A DNA stretch of 64,000 nucleotides from Umbilicaria muhlenbergii (taxonomy: Eukaryota > Ascomycota > Lecanoromycetes > Umbilicariales > Umbilicariaceae): positions 751,592-815,591 of the forward strand of contig KK106981.1 in NCBI GenBank assembly GCA_000611775.1, in the 5' to 3' direction. The translations under genes were made by a program, and so were the position numbers. Of the stretch, positions 1 to 12,628 are shown in pieces; position 1 is the first letter of the stretch, and every line of letters begins with the position of its first letter. Below the pieces are notes generated by a model. The model searched no databases. It was not told the DNA's origin and saw only the letters and a program-made list of their open reading frames with translations.

Positions 1-1430
1 CCGAAAGCTGCCTTTCATCCTTCTGTCTACGTGATGTGAGCTCCACCATGGAGGGTGAGAGGTCCATACCATGCCAGACGTACGCTGACGGACGCTCTCG
101 ATAGCACATGGATCTCGCTCAGTTCGAGTGTGATTTTGTTCAACAAATGGATCTTGCATACTGCAGGGTTTCGTACGTCATCACCATATTCACACAATTG
201 AGCTGCCATGCTAATCGGCTCTAGATTTCCGTACGTGTCTCCTACCCGCCCAGCTTCATGGCACTCATTCCTGATACTGCATCTGTGTACAGCGATTGTC
301 CTGACGACATGGCATCTGGCATTCGCAACCCTCATGACTCAGATCCTTGCCCGCACGACCACCCTACTCGATGGACGAAAGACGGTGAAGATGACTGGAA
401 GAGTCTATCTCAGAGCTATCGTGCCCATCGGACTCTTCTTCAGTTTGTCTCTGATCTGCGGTAATATCACATACCTATATCTGAGTGTGGCCTTTATTCA
501 GATGCTGAAGGTCGGTGGTCACTACCACAAAAATGCTGGCAGCAGAGAAATCTAACCATGCATCTTAGGCTACGATGCCTGTCGCTGTCCTCCTCGTCAC
601 ATGGAGTCTCGGGGTTGCCCCACCGAATATGAAAGTTCTCTTCAACGTCTCCTTTATCGTAATCGGTGTCGTGATCGCTTCCATCGGGGAAGTCCAGTTT
701 CGTCTCATTGGTTTCATCTCCCAGTGTGGCGGCATCGTCTTCGAGGCCATCCGATTGGTCATGGTGGAAAGATTGCTGAGCTCGGCCGAGTACAAGATGG
801 ACCCGCTGGTGTCGCTTTACTACTTCGCCCCCGTATGCGCCGTCATGAACTTTTGCGTGTCGGTGGTGGTCGAGATCCCGAAGATGCACTTGCAAGACAT
901 CTACAACGTCGGCATGTTCACCCTCCTCGCCAACGCCATGATAGCATTCGGCCTCAACGTATCCGTTGTCTTCTTGGTATGTGCACCCCTTGACATACAT
1001 CCACTCCCAACTAACACACACCACACAGATCGGGCGCACCTCCTCCCTCGTCCTCACCCTCTGCGGCATCCTAAAAGACATCCTCCTCGTCGCCGCCTCC
1101 ATGTGGATCTGGGGCACCGAAGTCTCCCCCCTCCAATTCTTCGGCTACACCATCGCCCTCGGCGGCCTCATCTACTACAAGCTCGGCGCCGCCACCCTCA
1201 AAGAATACCTGTCCCAAGGCAGTCGCGCCTGGGCCGAATACGGCGCCAAGCATCCCGCCATGCGCAAGGTCGTCGTCTTTTCCGCCGTCTTGCTCGTTTT
1301 GTTTGTTGTTCTGGGCGGGGTGGGCACGTCGGTCGGGTATGATCCGCAGGGGGCGATTAAGAATTCGAATTGGCTTAAGAATCTGTTGGGGACGTCGGGG
1401 GATAAGGTCGTGGGGGATAAGGTGGGGTGA
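1..1430 (+). CDS. Triose-phosphate/nucleotide-sugar transporter family protein (5' end outside window)
   Basis: Membrane transporter of the TPT/drug-metabolite transporter superfamily, expected to exchange sugar phosphates or nucleotide sugars in Golgi/ER membranes; the substrate cannot be told from sequence. My exons are <1-35, 105-172, 293-510, 569-976 and 1029-1430, giving 376 aa in the window. Introns are 69, 120, 58 and 52 bp with GT-AG ends. Joined, they restore the family's run of segments: SVILFNKWIL, PIVLTTWHLAFAT, YLYLSVAFIQMLK, TMPVAVLL, a long FEAIRLVMVERLL stretch, and a final LIYYKLGA helix. Several hydrophobic segments are visible. The C-tail after the last membrane segment is short, soluble and glycine/lysine rich. 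The first exon starts in frame at base 1, so the initiator lies upstream. Family call is firm; substrate is not. Confidence 0.9.
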
Positions 1431-1802
1431 GTAGGGTAGAGGTGGGTGGGTGGCAGAATGAGTGAAGGACTGGGTTGAGGGGGGTTATTGGCTTTGGGGC
1501 AACGGGTGGCGCGGTAGGTAGATTCGAAATATGGTGCTGGAGCTTGGATCTGGCTGTATTTTTTTCTTTAGTACGCTTTGATAGCATTCAATGCAGTGTA
1601 TTAGACTAGTGTATTTTTCTCATTCTAACAATGGAGATAATTCACCGGAAGCTGTTGTTGGACTCTACGTTTCCCATACATGAATTTTCAACGTTGACTT
1701 GCTCAGGCCGGCCGCCCCGGCTATTGACTGCCACCTCCTTGCGACTCATGGGGTTCAAAACAAGTGCAAGTCTGCATCAAGACATCCAGGCGGCCCCCCC
1801 CT
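1431..1802. other. Intergenic, nothing recognised
   Basis: This is the 3' flank of the transporter gene. It holds a G-rich stretch at about 1430-1500 and AT-rich sequence at 1550-1630, consistent with a 3' UTR. I see no gene. Confidence 0.5.
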
Positions 1803-2137
1803 GGAGAGGGGAGGTGGAGAGGGGAGGTGGAGAGGGGAGGTGGAGAGGGGAGGTGGAGAGGGGAGGTGGAGAGGGGAGGTGGAGAGGGGAGGTGGAGAGG
1901 GGAGGTGGAGAGGGGAGGTGGAGAGGGGAGGTGGAGAGGGGAGGTGGAGAGGGGAGGTGGAGAGGGGAGGTGGAGAGGGGAGGTGGAGAGGGGAGGTGGA
2001 GAGGGGAGGTGGAGAGGGGAGGTGGAGAGGGGAGGTGGAGAGGGGAGGTGGAGAGGGGAGGTGGAGAGGGGAGGTGGAGAGGGGAGGTGGAGAGGGGAGG
2101 TGGAGAGGGGAGGTGGAGAGGGGAGGTGGAGAGGGGA
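1803..2137 (+). repeat. Perfect 13-bp minisatellite, 25 copies
   Basis: The unit GGAGAGGGGAGGT repeats exactly 25 times from 1803 to 2127, followed by a 10-base partial copy. I saw no variant copy. The strand is all purine except one T per unit. Because 13 is not a multiple of three, all three forward frames stay open and read a 13-residue cycle (ERGGGEGRWRGEV), so the long open frames here are an artefact of the repeat. A less regular purine-rich tail follows to about 2250. Confidence 0.97.
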
Positions 2138-3032
2138 TAGAGGGGATTTGATGTAGGGGGATTAGAAGTGGGAGTGGAAGGAAGGGGAAAGGGAGAGGAA
2201 GGGGAGGGAGAGGAGGGAAAGGGAGAGGAGTGGAAGGGGGAGTATGTAGCATGCGTTGTGAATATTACAATGAGTATGGTATGTGAACTGGTCTTCTTTT
2301 ATTCATGTTTTGAGTTTTCTTCTATCCTTCAGTTTTGCCCTAACATTACTTTTGTCCCAATTCATGACTTATGCTATTTTCTTGGCACCTGCACCTTGGT
2401 CTTGTATAGAATACCAATGTGTTTCTTGTTATCAATCTACTACTGAAGATCCCTCAGTTCCACTTACTTAGTTTGACAGTACTCCCTAGGTAATACCGCA
2501 GCTTCACACACGCAACGATTCGACCTCGCAAGGAGCTAGTCCATTACAGTCTTCATATTTGCTACAGACGACCTCCCCAGAATATGTACCCTCCAGCATG
2601 CTACAGCGGCATCAGCCCGCCCAATCACCAAAATAAAAACACGCGGTCACAAAATCCTCCAAGACTGCTCTATCAAGCGCCAGAAGAACACCAGCGCTAT
2701 GGGGATGTATATGCAACCCGAATCGACCACCGACTCGTATAACGCCGTTGAAGGAACTAATGCCCAGTATACAAGAATGAGACGTTACAAAGAAACTCGG
2801 ACTATGTACAAATGCAGCACTCGCGGTGTATGATAAATCGCACGGTACCGTATGCCCGTTGAGTTTTGCCGTTGTAGTTTTACCGACCCAAGGCGCTGCC
2901 AGGGAGAACCTTTGAACGGATGACAGCTTCTGTGTCAACATACGGCACAGGAATTGCCATCAAGCTCCCCCGGGGATCGTTGTTGAGCCGTGCTGCAGGC
3001 TCCAGGGTCCTCTGAATGGCAGCTCTTGAATT
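2138..3032. other. Intergenic: purine-rich tail, then unremarkable sequence
   Basis: Bases 2138-2250 are irregular G/A-rich sequence continuing the minisatellite. From 2250 to 3032 I see no gene; the last few hundred bases are probably the 3' UTR of the minus-strand histidine kinase. Confidence 0.5.
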
Positions 3033-6000
3033 TCACTTAACAACAGCCGGAATTCTGATAGCAGAAGGGCGCCTGGACTCAGACTCATTGACCGGGTCTT
3101 CCGTCCCGTCCACCCTCTGAACCTCCTCGATAGCGTCCTTTGCGATCTCCTTCGCCGTCTCCTGCAGATTCGGAAACGATTTCGGCGGCTGGCTGAGATA
3201 GTCCTCCAGCATAGTTTTCAGAACGGCAGCCCTCACGGGCTTCGCCAAATAGTTGTTCATGCCGGCCTCCAGACACTTCTCTCGGTCGCCTCTGATGGCG
3301 GAAGCGGTCATGGCGATAATGAGCACGCTACGGACGGCAGCGTCGGGGTCGCGGCGGATAAGTTTGGTTGCATCGTAGCCGTCCAGCACAGGCATTTGCA
3401 CATCCATGAGGACAAGATGGAAGGGAGTCTTCGCCTTTGCGTGTGCTCGTAGCGCCTCAACCGCTTGCATGCCGTCGTTGTAAGCTTCGGATTTGAAGCC
3501 AAGCTTTGTGACAAAGGAAACCGCAATCTTCTGATTGATTGGATTATCTTCGGCTATGCAGATTTTAAGCTGCTCGCGAGGTACCTGAGATAAATCGATG
3601 AGTGAAGTTATCGAAGATGTGTATTTGGGGGCCTCTGCATCTGAAGACCAGGTAGACATGGGGTCAGGATCCAACGCAGTTATTTGTTGGACCGTAGAAG
3701 TGGCCTCTTTAGGCGCCTTGGCAAATGTGATGGTGAACGATACCGTCGTTCCTTTCCCAGGTTGACTTTCTAGCCAGATCTTTCCCTTGAGTACGTTGAC
3801 CAAGGCCTTGCAAATCGATAGGCCGAGTCCGCTACCACCATACGATCTTTGGGTCGACGAGTCCGCCTGGGAGAAGGGTTTCCACAAACGGCTCAGCTGC
3901 TCCTGGGTAATGCCAATGCCGGTATCTATCACTGAACAAGTCACGCGGAGGCTCCTCTCGTCCTCATAATCGGTCCGGGCTCGTACTGTGACGGAGCCTT
4001 TCGCAGTGAACTTGTAGCTGTTGCTTAGCAGATTCATGAAAATCTGGTGTAACCTTACAGGGTCGCCAATCACAAGCAGTTGCTTGTCTAGATCCAGATC
4101 TTCAAAGGTCTGGAGGTCACGTTCGAGGTTGGTGTAGGTCAAAGCCCTTACAACCTCCGTAATGGTTTCGTGGAGATTTAAAGGCACACTGAATAGCTTC
4201 ATTTTGCCGGCCTCTAGCTTGGAGAAGTCCAAAATGTCGTTGATCACAGTCAGGAGAGTGTCGGCGCAGACCCGGATTGAGTCGGCATAGCTCTCCTGCT
4301 CCTTGTTGAGAGATGTTCCCTTCAGTAACTCCGACATACCAATAACTCCGTTCAGCGGAGTTCGGAGCTCATGAGAGACGTTAGCTAGAAACATAGATTT
4401 CGCTTTAGCAGCTTCTTCCTTCAATCGAAGGTTGCGCATCGCTTCAGCCTCAGCGAGCTTCGCCTTATTCTCGGCTTCGCGAGCCTTAGCTAGCGCGAGT
4501 TTCTGCGATGCTATCATGCTGGTATTTGATGCGGAGACTTTTTGGACCCGCTTAAATAGTAGGGCGTTCGCGATCGATATAGCGACCTGGCAGCAGAAGA
4601 GTTGCAACAGGCCAAGATTTCGATCAGTAAAAGAGTTGGGTTGACCTTCCTAGGCAGATGTTAGCCCCGATACGGGATTTATATACAGCAGTAGAAAAGA
4701 AAGGAAGTAGGGAGTGAGTATGGTGTCTGGCCGGAGGTGCTCGCTGAGGGTCTCCTTGACTTACCAGATATAGAACACCCAGCAGACGGTCGCCTTGCAG
4801 GATAGGAAGGGCGATAACAGATCTTGGAGAAGAACTGCCACTAAAACGCTCGTCATGAAGCAGGTTATGAATGAATACAGGCTCTTTGAAACGAAGGGTG
4901 TAGAGCAGGACTTGCTTGGTCGTCTCGTCCCCTATTTCCAACAATGGGACAGCCTCGGCTGAGACGCCGTCTTGGGTTCCACTGGCAACGATGCACCAAC
5001 CTCCCTCGTCTGATTCGGTCACGACACCGGCAAAGTCCGCCTGAGCACCAGCAGATTCCATAATGATTCCGGTCATTTTGGCTAGCAGACGATCGATTTG
5101 CAACTCGGATGATATGGCCTGATTGAATTCCAGGATACTTTGGAGGTCCAGCACATCCAAACCTAGCTCTGTCACGTCCTGTCCTACTATTTTTCCTTTG
5201 CCTTTAGGGCCACCTGGAGTGAGCCAAGCTTGTGTCCGATCACCAGCCGTCTCTTTGCCCAAATTGCGGGTTTCTTGGCGCTCGTTCTCTTCTATGCGGA
5301 ACTGGGTGTTGCCAATATCGCCAATTGAGTTTGCTGTCTGTACACCGGCGTCGACAGTTCGTGAGAATGTAGCTGTCTTGAGGACCCATTCATGCTTCAC
5401 ACCAAGCTGGTCGACCTTGCCGGAAGCACTAATACGTGCATATGCAGCGATGGCATCCTCAAGAGTGGCGCGAGCGGCTCGTTTTGCTCCTCGACGAATA
5501 TAGAATTCGCCCTGTAACTCGAAGGCGATAGCTTCTTCTAAGGCGAAGCCGTGAACTTGGGAGGTATCAATAGCTGCCTCATATGCTTGAATGGCGTTAT
5601 GGTAATCTCCTATCATCTCACAGCACTCGGCCTCGATCATCAGCGACCACATCAGGTAATTGACGTCGCACTCAACCTGCCATAGCTCAATCTGCTTCTT
5701 GTACCCCTTTACTGTGTCAAGGACGTCTTTGTTACCGTCAACGGATGGGTTCTGCCGGGCGCGGGCCACTAAAGCCAGCGACAAGTAGAATAGCGTGAGC
5801 CTACTGTTTCGCACGCCCCACAGCTGATGTACCGTCCGTCTGAGATCATCGCCTGTTTGAATGACGTGGTCGTAATGGCCAAAGAGGTATAACGGTATGA
5901 GTGCTAGGCTGTTATAGACATCCCGGGGTCTCTCAATATTCGCAGCACGGGCAGCTATCTCTTTCATATATTTGTCGGTTTCGTGACTCTCGTCCGACAT

Positions 6001-9000
6001 TACGTTGGAGGCGTTATCAGTCCACGTTTTCCCCTGAAGTGCTCGTGCGACCTGCCGTACAGCGGTTAGGAGGACGCTACCGCGAAGATCAACAGTCCAA
6101 TCACCAAAATCATCCGATGCGTAAGCGCAGAATGATTCCAGCTCCGACAAATCATGGCCCAAGTACAAGCGAGAGATTGCCAGAGCACCAACGGCCATAA
6201 GAAACGCCATACGATCTCCCGAAGAGAGAGTATAGTCCACCGCCTCCTCAAGATTATGCAAGTGGTCCCGTATTGGCGTGAAGAGATGTGCGACGAAAAG
6301 GGTGGAGATGGTCAACCCTCGTCCAAGTGTGTATGTGTCGTTGAAGCGCCTCAGAAGCTGCTGAGATACGCTGTACATTTTCCGGCCAAGTGAGGAAACT
6401 CCATGACGACTTGACACAATACTAGCAAAATGACAAAACCCTAAACCGATCTGGAAGAAGCATCCTCTTCGCAGGTACACCTCTATCATCTTGGTCGCCA
6501 TCTGATAGTACTGCACGAGCGATTAGCATACGTGTCTTAAGTGGAGATTGTGAGGCATACTAGTATAGGACTGCTCCAAAAGGCTACCCCAATTGACTCA
6601 ATCAGTACAGCCCCCATTGATATTACATTAGGATCTTTGCTCAGTGGTCTCTGTGCGATTTCATCTTCTTTCATCTCCAGTAGCTGCGGAACCAACTTTT
6701 GATATTCAATGTCGCAGGCTTCCCAACTGACAGACCTCTCAAAGCTGAGTCCTAACTCGGTCAAGCTGTTCTTGAGACTTTACAATTGTATTAGCGATGA
6801 TACGAAAATGTATTTAGGGTGACATACGCAGTAAATGCAGCGGGCCCCTCGCCTCTATGAATGTGTACTCTGGATTGTATGATCCATGCCGGAGCCTTGT
6901 CCGTCGCGGTCCGGGCATATGCGAAAAGTGACCCAAGGAGGCCAAGAGCTGCGTCAAATTGGCCTTGATGCCAGTATATTTCTGCGGCCTGCGTATATAT
7001 CTCCAAGGTCTCCTCGTAATACACATCGGGGGCGCCCTCCTTCCAAGGATCTGGCTGCATAAGCTTTAAACAAGTTTCATAATACAAGAGAGTCGTGGGT
7101 CTTGCGCCTGAGTCGTTAGCGTTCCGTGCAGCCTGAGACAACAAATCTCTGAATCTTTTGCGGTGTGATATTCGCTTTTTGATCAACCCAGCCGCCTGGC
7201 AGATGTGTCTTGCACGGGTATAGAGCGAACGGTCATCAAGGTCAGGATATTTCATCATGGTCTGCGCTATAATGAAGTGCATCTTCTCAACATCGCGGGC
7301 CTCCGCAAGCGCTGCGGCCGCCTGAACATAACGGTCATGTGAGAACCTGTTCGAGTCAACTCTACCGTCCAATATCCCTCAACCTAGCTATGCTTACCTG
7401 AAAAGGTCATCATTCTCTCCTGCGACAAGTACAAACGCCTGTATATTTGCTTGTAACCCCTCAACAACATATTCCATAGGCTGAGGGGTGAAGATCTTGT
7501 TTGCATTGATGCTGGAGATCCCCTGATCTTTGTTTGAGTCATCCTCATAATCAAATTCGCCGCTCAGCAGCCGCTGAACTAGAGAGAAAGAGAATGTGTT
7601 CCCAAGGAGTGATGCCCAGGCCAAAATTGACCGAGCAGCTGGTGGGAGTTGTTCCTTGAGACGTCTAGTGATGAAACTTGCGTTCAGCTGCTGACCGTAA
7701 TTCTCTGTTTCAAACTCCTTGAAAACCCGATCCAGGTCATATTCCCAGGTTGAGTTCTTCCATGAGTACCACAGGCAATTCTTTTGATAACAAACTTCGA
7801 GGATTTGGCGGAGGTAGAAGGGATTCCTACGACTTTATAAGCAGACATCGCGGCTGGCAGTGGAGTGAACGTCGAAAACTTACCCTCTCGATTTTTCTAA
7901 ACATACAGCGGCTAGCGGAAAAACATACTCTTGTGGCCGATAGAGAGTAGCAGCAACATACTCTACCACGTCTTCTTCACTAAGTGGGATCAGTTGAACT
8001 TTCGTGATGTTGGCATTAACCTCGTCAAGGACTGATCTGATTTTGCTTGGGAGCATTTCTTCATCACGACATGTTATCTATTTCGGTGATGAGCACCGAA
8101 TGACTCTTCACCAAAAAGATCACTCACCATAAGTACTATTCTGACTTTGCCGGTGATAATGTTAGCTATGAGGTCAAGACTTTCCTCATCCCCAAATTGC
8201 AGGTCGTCAAGACACAGGCAGATCAGTTTCCTTGCAGATAACACACGTAAGACCTCCAAGAATGTACTAAGAAATTTTAAGGACTTTGTTGTAGCGCCTC
8301 CACGAACTGCCTCAGCAAGGGACGGGCCACTTGACTTGGACACGCTGCTATGCGTACTACTAGAATCTTTCATCTCCGTCTTGATTGACTTGTTATAGCC
8401 TTGCTGCGAGAAAGATGAGCTTGTCTTCGCCGGGCTATGAGATCCCAGCGATATCAGATTCTCCGGCAAATCAAGCATGGAACTGAGTGTTGGCCAGATG
8501 GCCCGGATGTTTGTGCGGATCAGATTGTGATACTCGGTGTTCAGGTCGCTCTCGGAGAAGATTTGCCGGAATAGAGAACTCATGACTTTTAGGACAGGCT
8601 CGAAAGGAGCTTTCCTCGCTTGGTCGAACTTTGCTGATGCCAAGTACCCTCGGCGACGAATATCTCCTTGCACGCTCTGGACCAAGCTCGACTTACCCAG
8701 TCCTGCTGCGCCGATAATAGTGATAACCTCGCAAACGCCTTTTCGATGGAACTTGTGGCTGCCTCTTGGTCGCGGCACAGACCCAGCCTCGATCGCATAA
8801 CCATTGCCTGCACTGGCTGCGCTGTTACGATGACTCTCAGCTTGGCTATTAACGGAGGACTTCGTGTTAACCGAGTCTCTACTTTCAGTCGTCTCCATTG
8901 GAGGTTTGCTAATGGCCATAGAAGTAGTCGCGCTGTCAGCTGAATCGTTTCGTTCAATGACTGCGGGGGTAGCCGCGGCGGAATTGCTTCTGGATTCTTT

Positions 9001-10498
9001 CACTGAACTCGCATCGCTAACGGAGCTCTCGCCGTTATCAAAGCTCTCCATATGCCCATCCGACATAGTTGAACCCGAGCTAATGCTGTACAAGCCGTTG
9101 CCATTCACCGTGATGTTTGTCGTCTGCTGCCGCTGAGATACTTTTTCAATCACGTTAACAATCATTTGGCGCTCCCCGGCCCTTCCAAAGATTGCTGTCG
9201 GAAGCACAAAGAACGAAGAAACGTCGCGAGTGCCGATCTTGAAGTTTTTGAGGGCCTCCCCGTCACCATCTCCAAGGATCCTTTGTACTTCCAAGAGATC
9301 ATATTTCAAGCCACTAGCTGAGTGGTAACGTTCGTCGATTTGTTTTTGGGTCATCTTCTGTATGATACTCGAGACGATGTCCGGTATGTCCATTCGCTTG
9401 TTAGAGACTGGGGTGATCCTGCGGCCTAGAACGCTCTGTATGATATCCATGGGCGTTTCGCCCACAAAAATAGGCTCCCGCGTAAGCATGGTCCAAAACA
9501 GTACGCCAAGGCTGTAGATATCTGTTCGACTGTCTGGTTCGGCAGGCATGCGCCCGGTCTGCTCAGGTGCAATGAATTGCAGCTTGTTCTTGATCCCAAT
9601 CTCCCGGGACAGCGTTAACCACCCAGAACTTGTTAAGCCGTTTTCAAAAGACCGAGGACCAGAGCCAAAATTAATGAGCTTGACAGTACCAGTTTCGGAA
9701 GAAAAGTGGAACGAGTCCATCCTGATCTCTCCGTGAACCACGCCTTGCCCATGGTGAAGCAACTCCAAACACTCGGTCGCGCCAACCGCGAAGTCCAGAA
9801 ACACCGCCAAAGACACCTGACTGCTTGGACTAGATGCTGAGTCTTTGGCGCCTATATAGTTCGAAGCGGGCTCCGGCCGGCTCGCAAACCATGTCGGACC
9901 AAAATCGACAAGCTCTTTCAAGTAGTTCCTCCCAGGTGACTCGAAGATGGACACTACTATACTCCCCCGATCCCCTTGCAGGCTGGCCAGTCGAAGCAGG
10001 TCTATGGGCTTTACGGTGTGGGTGCAGTTCGGGTCCGAGGTTTGCACAAGCGATTTGCAGAGGTGAAATTCCCGCTCGAGTCGCAAAGCATGCGTGGAGA
10101 TCCTTGCTATGACTGGTATGTAGGCCCTTTCCGAGTCAGCCCGCGTGGAAGAGGCATCACTCGTAGCGTCGCTGGCACTTGTATCGTAATGCTTGATCGA
10201 CGGTCTTGAAGCATTCTTCGGTGAGCTTCGGTTGGTCGACGTCGACCTGGCAGTCTCGTGGGAGGCACTAGTAGAAGAAGGATTCACATGCCGAATGCCG
10301 AAAACATGCCAGTTATCATAGCTCTACATGGCAGACGGTCAGCATGATCTAAGGCCACAACATGAGGAGGCATAGGCTTACAGAATGAAAGGGTTCGATT
10401 GACTGATCCCACGTATAACCGGGGAGTTGCGCCAAACGGTCGAAAAGGAGTAGAGGAGGAGACGGCAACTGGGCGCCAGGGCCGACTGTCTCCTCCAT
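3033..10498 (-). CDS. Group X hybrid histidine kinase (Chk1/Mak2-type) with kinase-like N-terminus
   Basis: Cytosolic sensor kinase expected to feed the HPt/Skn7-Ssk1 phosphorelay. Exons (minus): 10498-10382, 10323-8128, 8077-7884, 7826-7398, 7346-6828, 6777-6561, 6510-4765, 4649-3033; 2344 aa, all phases fit. Domain order: kinase-like fold (about aa 60-390); Ser-rich linker; AAA-type ATPase with Walker A GAAGLGKSS near 577-585 and acidic LCLDD strand; long TPR-like helical region; GAF (about 1650-1830); HisKA with FLANVSHELRTPLNG, phospho-acceptor His near 1899; HATPase boxes NLLSNSYKFT, DTGIGI and GGSGLGL; receiver with LVLMDVQMPVLDG, Asp near 2222, and final KP lysine. The kinase-like domain reads HGE for HRD and NFG for DFG, so it is probably a pseudokinase. 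The ATG at 10498 was chosen because MEETVGPGAQLPSPP leads into the conserved start; an in-frame ATG at 10633 is possible. Confidence 0.93.
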
Positions 10499-11518
10499 AT
10501 CGCCGCCCCTTGGTGTGAAGAATTCTACAACGGCGCCATGACTGCGCAGGCACAGTACGCGCAGGATTGCAAGAAAAGCGCTGTTCTGCAGGGACGAGGA
10601 ACGCGGAGCCTGGGAAGCTCGCTTCGGCGCCAAGACATGTCAGTGGAAAACCAAGGGGATTTAGGCTGGGTCATCTCTCCCACTCGGTCATGGTGCGCGA
10701 CATCCCTGAATATCAACAAGGGATTAAGGCACTACTGATGCAAGTAACATACCTTACTCGTCTCACCGGAACACCCGGAGGTTGACACAATGAAACAGAT
10801 GTGGATATGGGCATGATGGGGACGATGGGTGGGTGTAAATCCCATTGTCTCCAGGCCGTTTTTGTGCCCTCAAGTAACCAACGTTGGTCTATCAATGTTG
10901 TCTTATCGTCGCTATAAGGTCCGGAGGAGGATCTCCTTCCGGCGGATGATCATGGTTGACAGGTTTGAGGAGACCCCCAGCTGCGGACTGCCACTTATCC
11001 TATTCCTGCGCGAACCGTCACAAGCAACTTATCAACTTCGAAACCACCCATACGGTCCTCCCCGATCGCCAAAAAGACCCCTATAACACTAATTCGAACA
11101 GTTCACCACAGTGCTCTTGTTATCGGTCAGAATCGCCCGGAGGATGAGCTTGCGATCGATTGATTGGCGATGTTGTGCAGCCACGAAAAGCCATCGGTCC
11201 TGTCTTACGTTATGTCCGTGGGCTTAACCCCAACAGAGGCCATATCTGGACCCTCGATAGGACACGTACCTTGTGATGAACACGCTGCAGCCTACGAGAC
11301 GGCGGAATGTGGGTTAGAGGTCATGGGACTACTCATTCTACAAATTGGAGTGCATCCGCCCATTTTTAAAGTTGGTAGCACTACATAACGAGTTCTCGAA
11401 TTCCAGGAAACCGTCCCTGTATCGATATAAATAGCGTTCTGGCTACATTTAACAGTTTCCTAGGACTTTCTTCATTGAATCGAACCATTTAGTAGATCTC
11501 GATTATTCCACTGTCGCC
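10499..11518. other. Divergent intergenic region between histidine kinase and SDR gene
   Basis: About 1 kb shared upstream region of two divergently read genes. It holds a TATA-like box near 11426 for the SDR gene, and at about 10960-11015 one copy of a short degenerate repeat (core CTGCCACTTAT after a CCCCCAG tract) that also occurs near 13.0, 18.95 and 19.1 kb. No other gene seen. Confidence 0.5.
11426..11432 (+). promoter_or_regulatory. TATA box of SDR gene
   Basis: TATAAAT lies 87 bases upstream of the SDR start codon, in a pyrimidine-containing stretch typical of fungal core promoters. Position and sequence are the only evidence. Confidence 0.5.
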
Positions 11519-12628
11519 ATGGTCTTTCTCATCGACTTCCTAAACAGCCAGCTCCGCTTCAAAGTCCCTCAACCCACCAAGCCCTTCACCGACCAAACCG
11601 TCATCGTCATCGGCGCCAACACTGGCCTCGGCTTCGAAGCCGCCAAACACGTTGTCGCTCTTTCCGCCAAGAAGGTCATCCTCGCCTGCCGCAGCCTGGA
11701 GAAGGGCGAAGCGGCCAAAGTTGCCATCGAAGAATCCACCAAGCGCACGGGCGTTGTCGAAGTATGGCAATTAGACCTCGGCTCCTACGACTCCGTGAAG
11801 ACGTTTGCTAGACGCGCCAACGGTTTGGAGAGGTTGGATGTCCTGCTGGAGAACGCGGGCATCTCGACGCGGGAGTTTCGCATGGTGGAGGATAATGAGT
11901 CGACGATTACTGTGAACGTAGTCAGTACGTTTTTGCTGGCGTTGCTGTTGTTGCCGAAGTTGAGGGAGACGAATGAGAGGTTTGGAGTGCTCCCGGTGTT
12001 GACGATCGTGACATCGGAACTACACTTCTTTGCGAGTTTTGAGGAGAAGAAGGGAAAGGATATCTTTGCAACACTGAATGATAAGAATACAGCCAAGATG
12101 GGGGATAGGTATGGAGACTCTAGTCATCGTTTCTTGCCGCGAAATAGCTGGGCTAATACCGCGTTCTGACAGATACAACACCTCGAAGCTCCTCGAGGTT
12201 CTCGTCGTTCGCCATCTCACCTCCCTCGGTGGTTCCAAGACGGCCGATAGTAGCGCAGTTGTCATAAACACGGTCAATCCGGGATTCTGCCATTCCGAAC
12301 TTACGCGTGAGATGTCAAATATCATGATCAAAATTGTCAAAGCGCTCATTGCTCGGACCACCGAGGAGGGATCCAGAAATTTGGTTCTAGCTGCTTCGGC
12401 GGGAAGGGAAAGCCATGGGCAGTATGTCAGTGATGGCCATGTTGCAGCGTATGTATTTGTCACTGAGTGTCGGCCCTTACATTTACGATACTGACACCGT
12501 CTTTGCTGCATTCTAGTGTATCGTCGTTCGTTACGAGTGAGGAGGGTGCTGAAACCGGACAACGAGTCTGGGAGGAGCTATCCAAGAAACTGGAGGCAAT
12601 CCAACCGAATATCCTCCAGAATCTCTAG
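11519..12628 (+). CDS. Short-chain dehydrogenase/reductase, retinol-dehydrogenase-like
   Basis: NAD(P)-dependent oxidoreductase of the SDR superfamily. Exons 11519-12108, 12173-12448 and 12517-12628 encode 325 aa; introns are 64 and 68 bp. Seen motifs: cofactor-binding VIVIGANTGLGFEAAK near residue 25, LACRS (basic residue favouring NADP), NAG in LLENAGIS, the catalytic-Ser strand TIVTSE, and the YNTSK active site, whose first residues straddle intron 1. The C-terminal exon restores SSFVTSEEG...VWEEL, usual in fungal members of this WWOX/RDH-like group. The start ATG has a CCATGG-like context and follows a TATA box by about 90 bp. Substrate unknown; no biosynthetic cluster surrounds it. Confidence 0.92.

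Noticed and set aside
1631-2252. Long open frames on both strands over the minisatellite
   Set aside because: They follow from a 13-bp repeat without stop codons in any frame; no start context or family feature.
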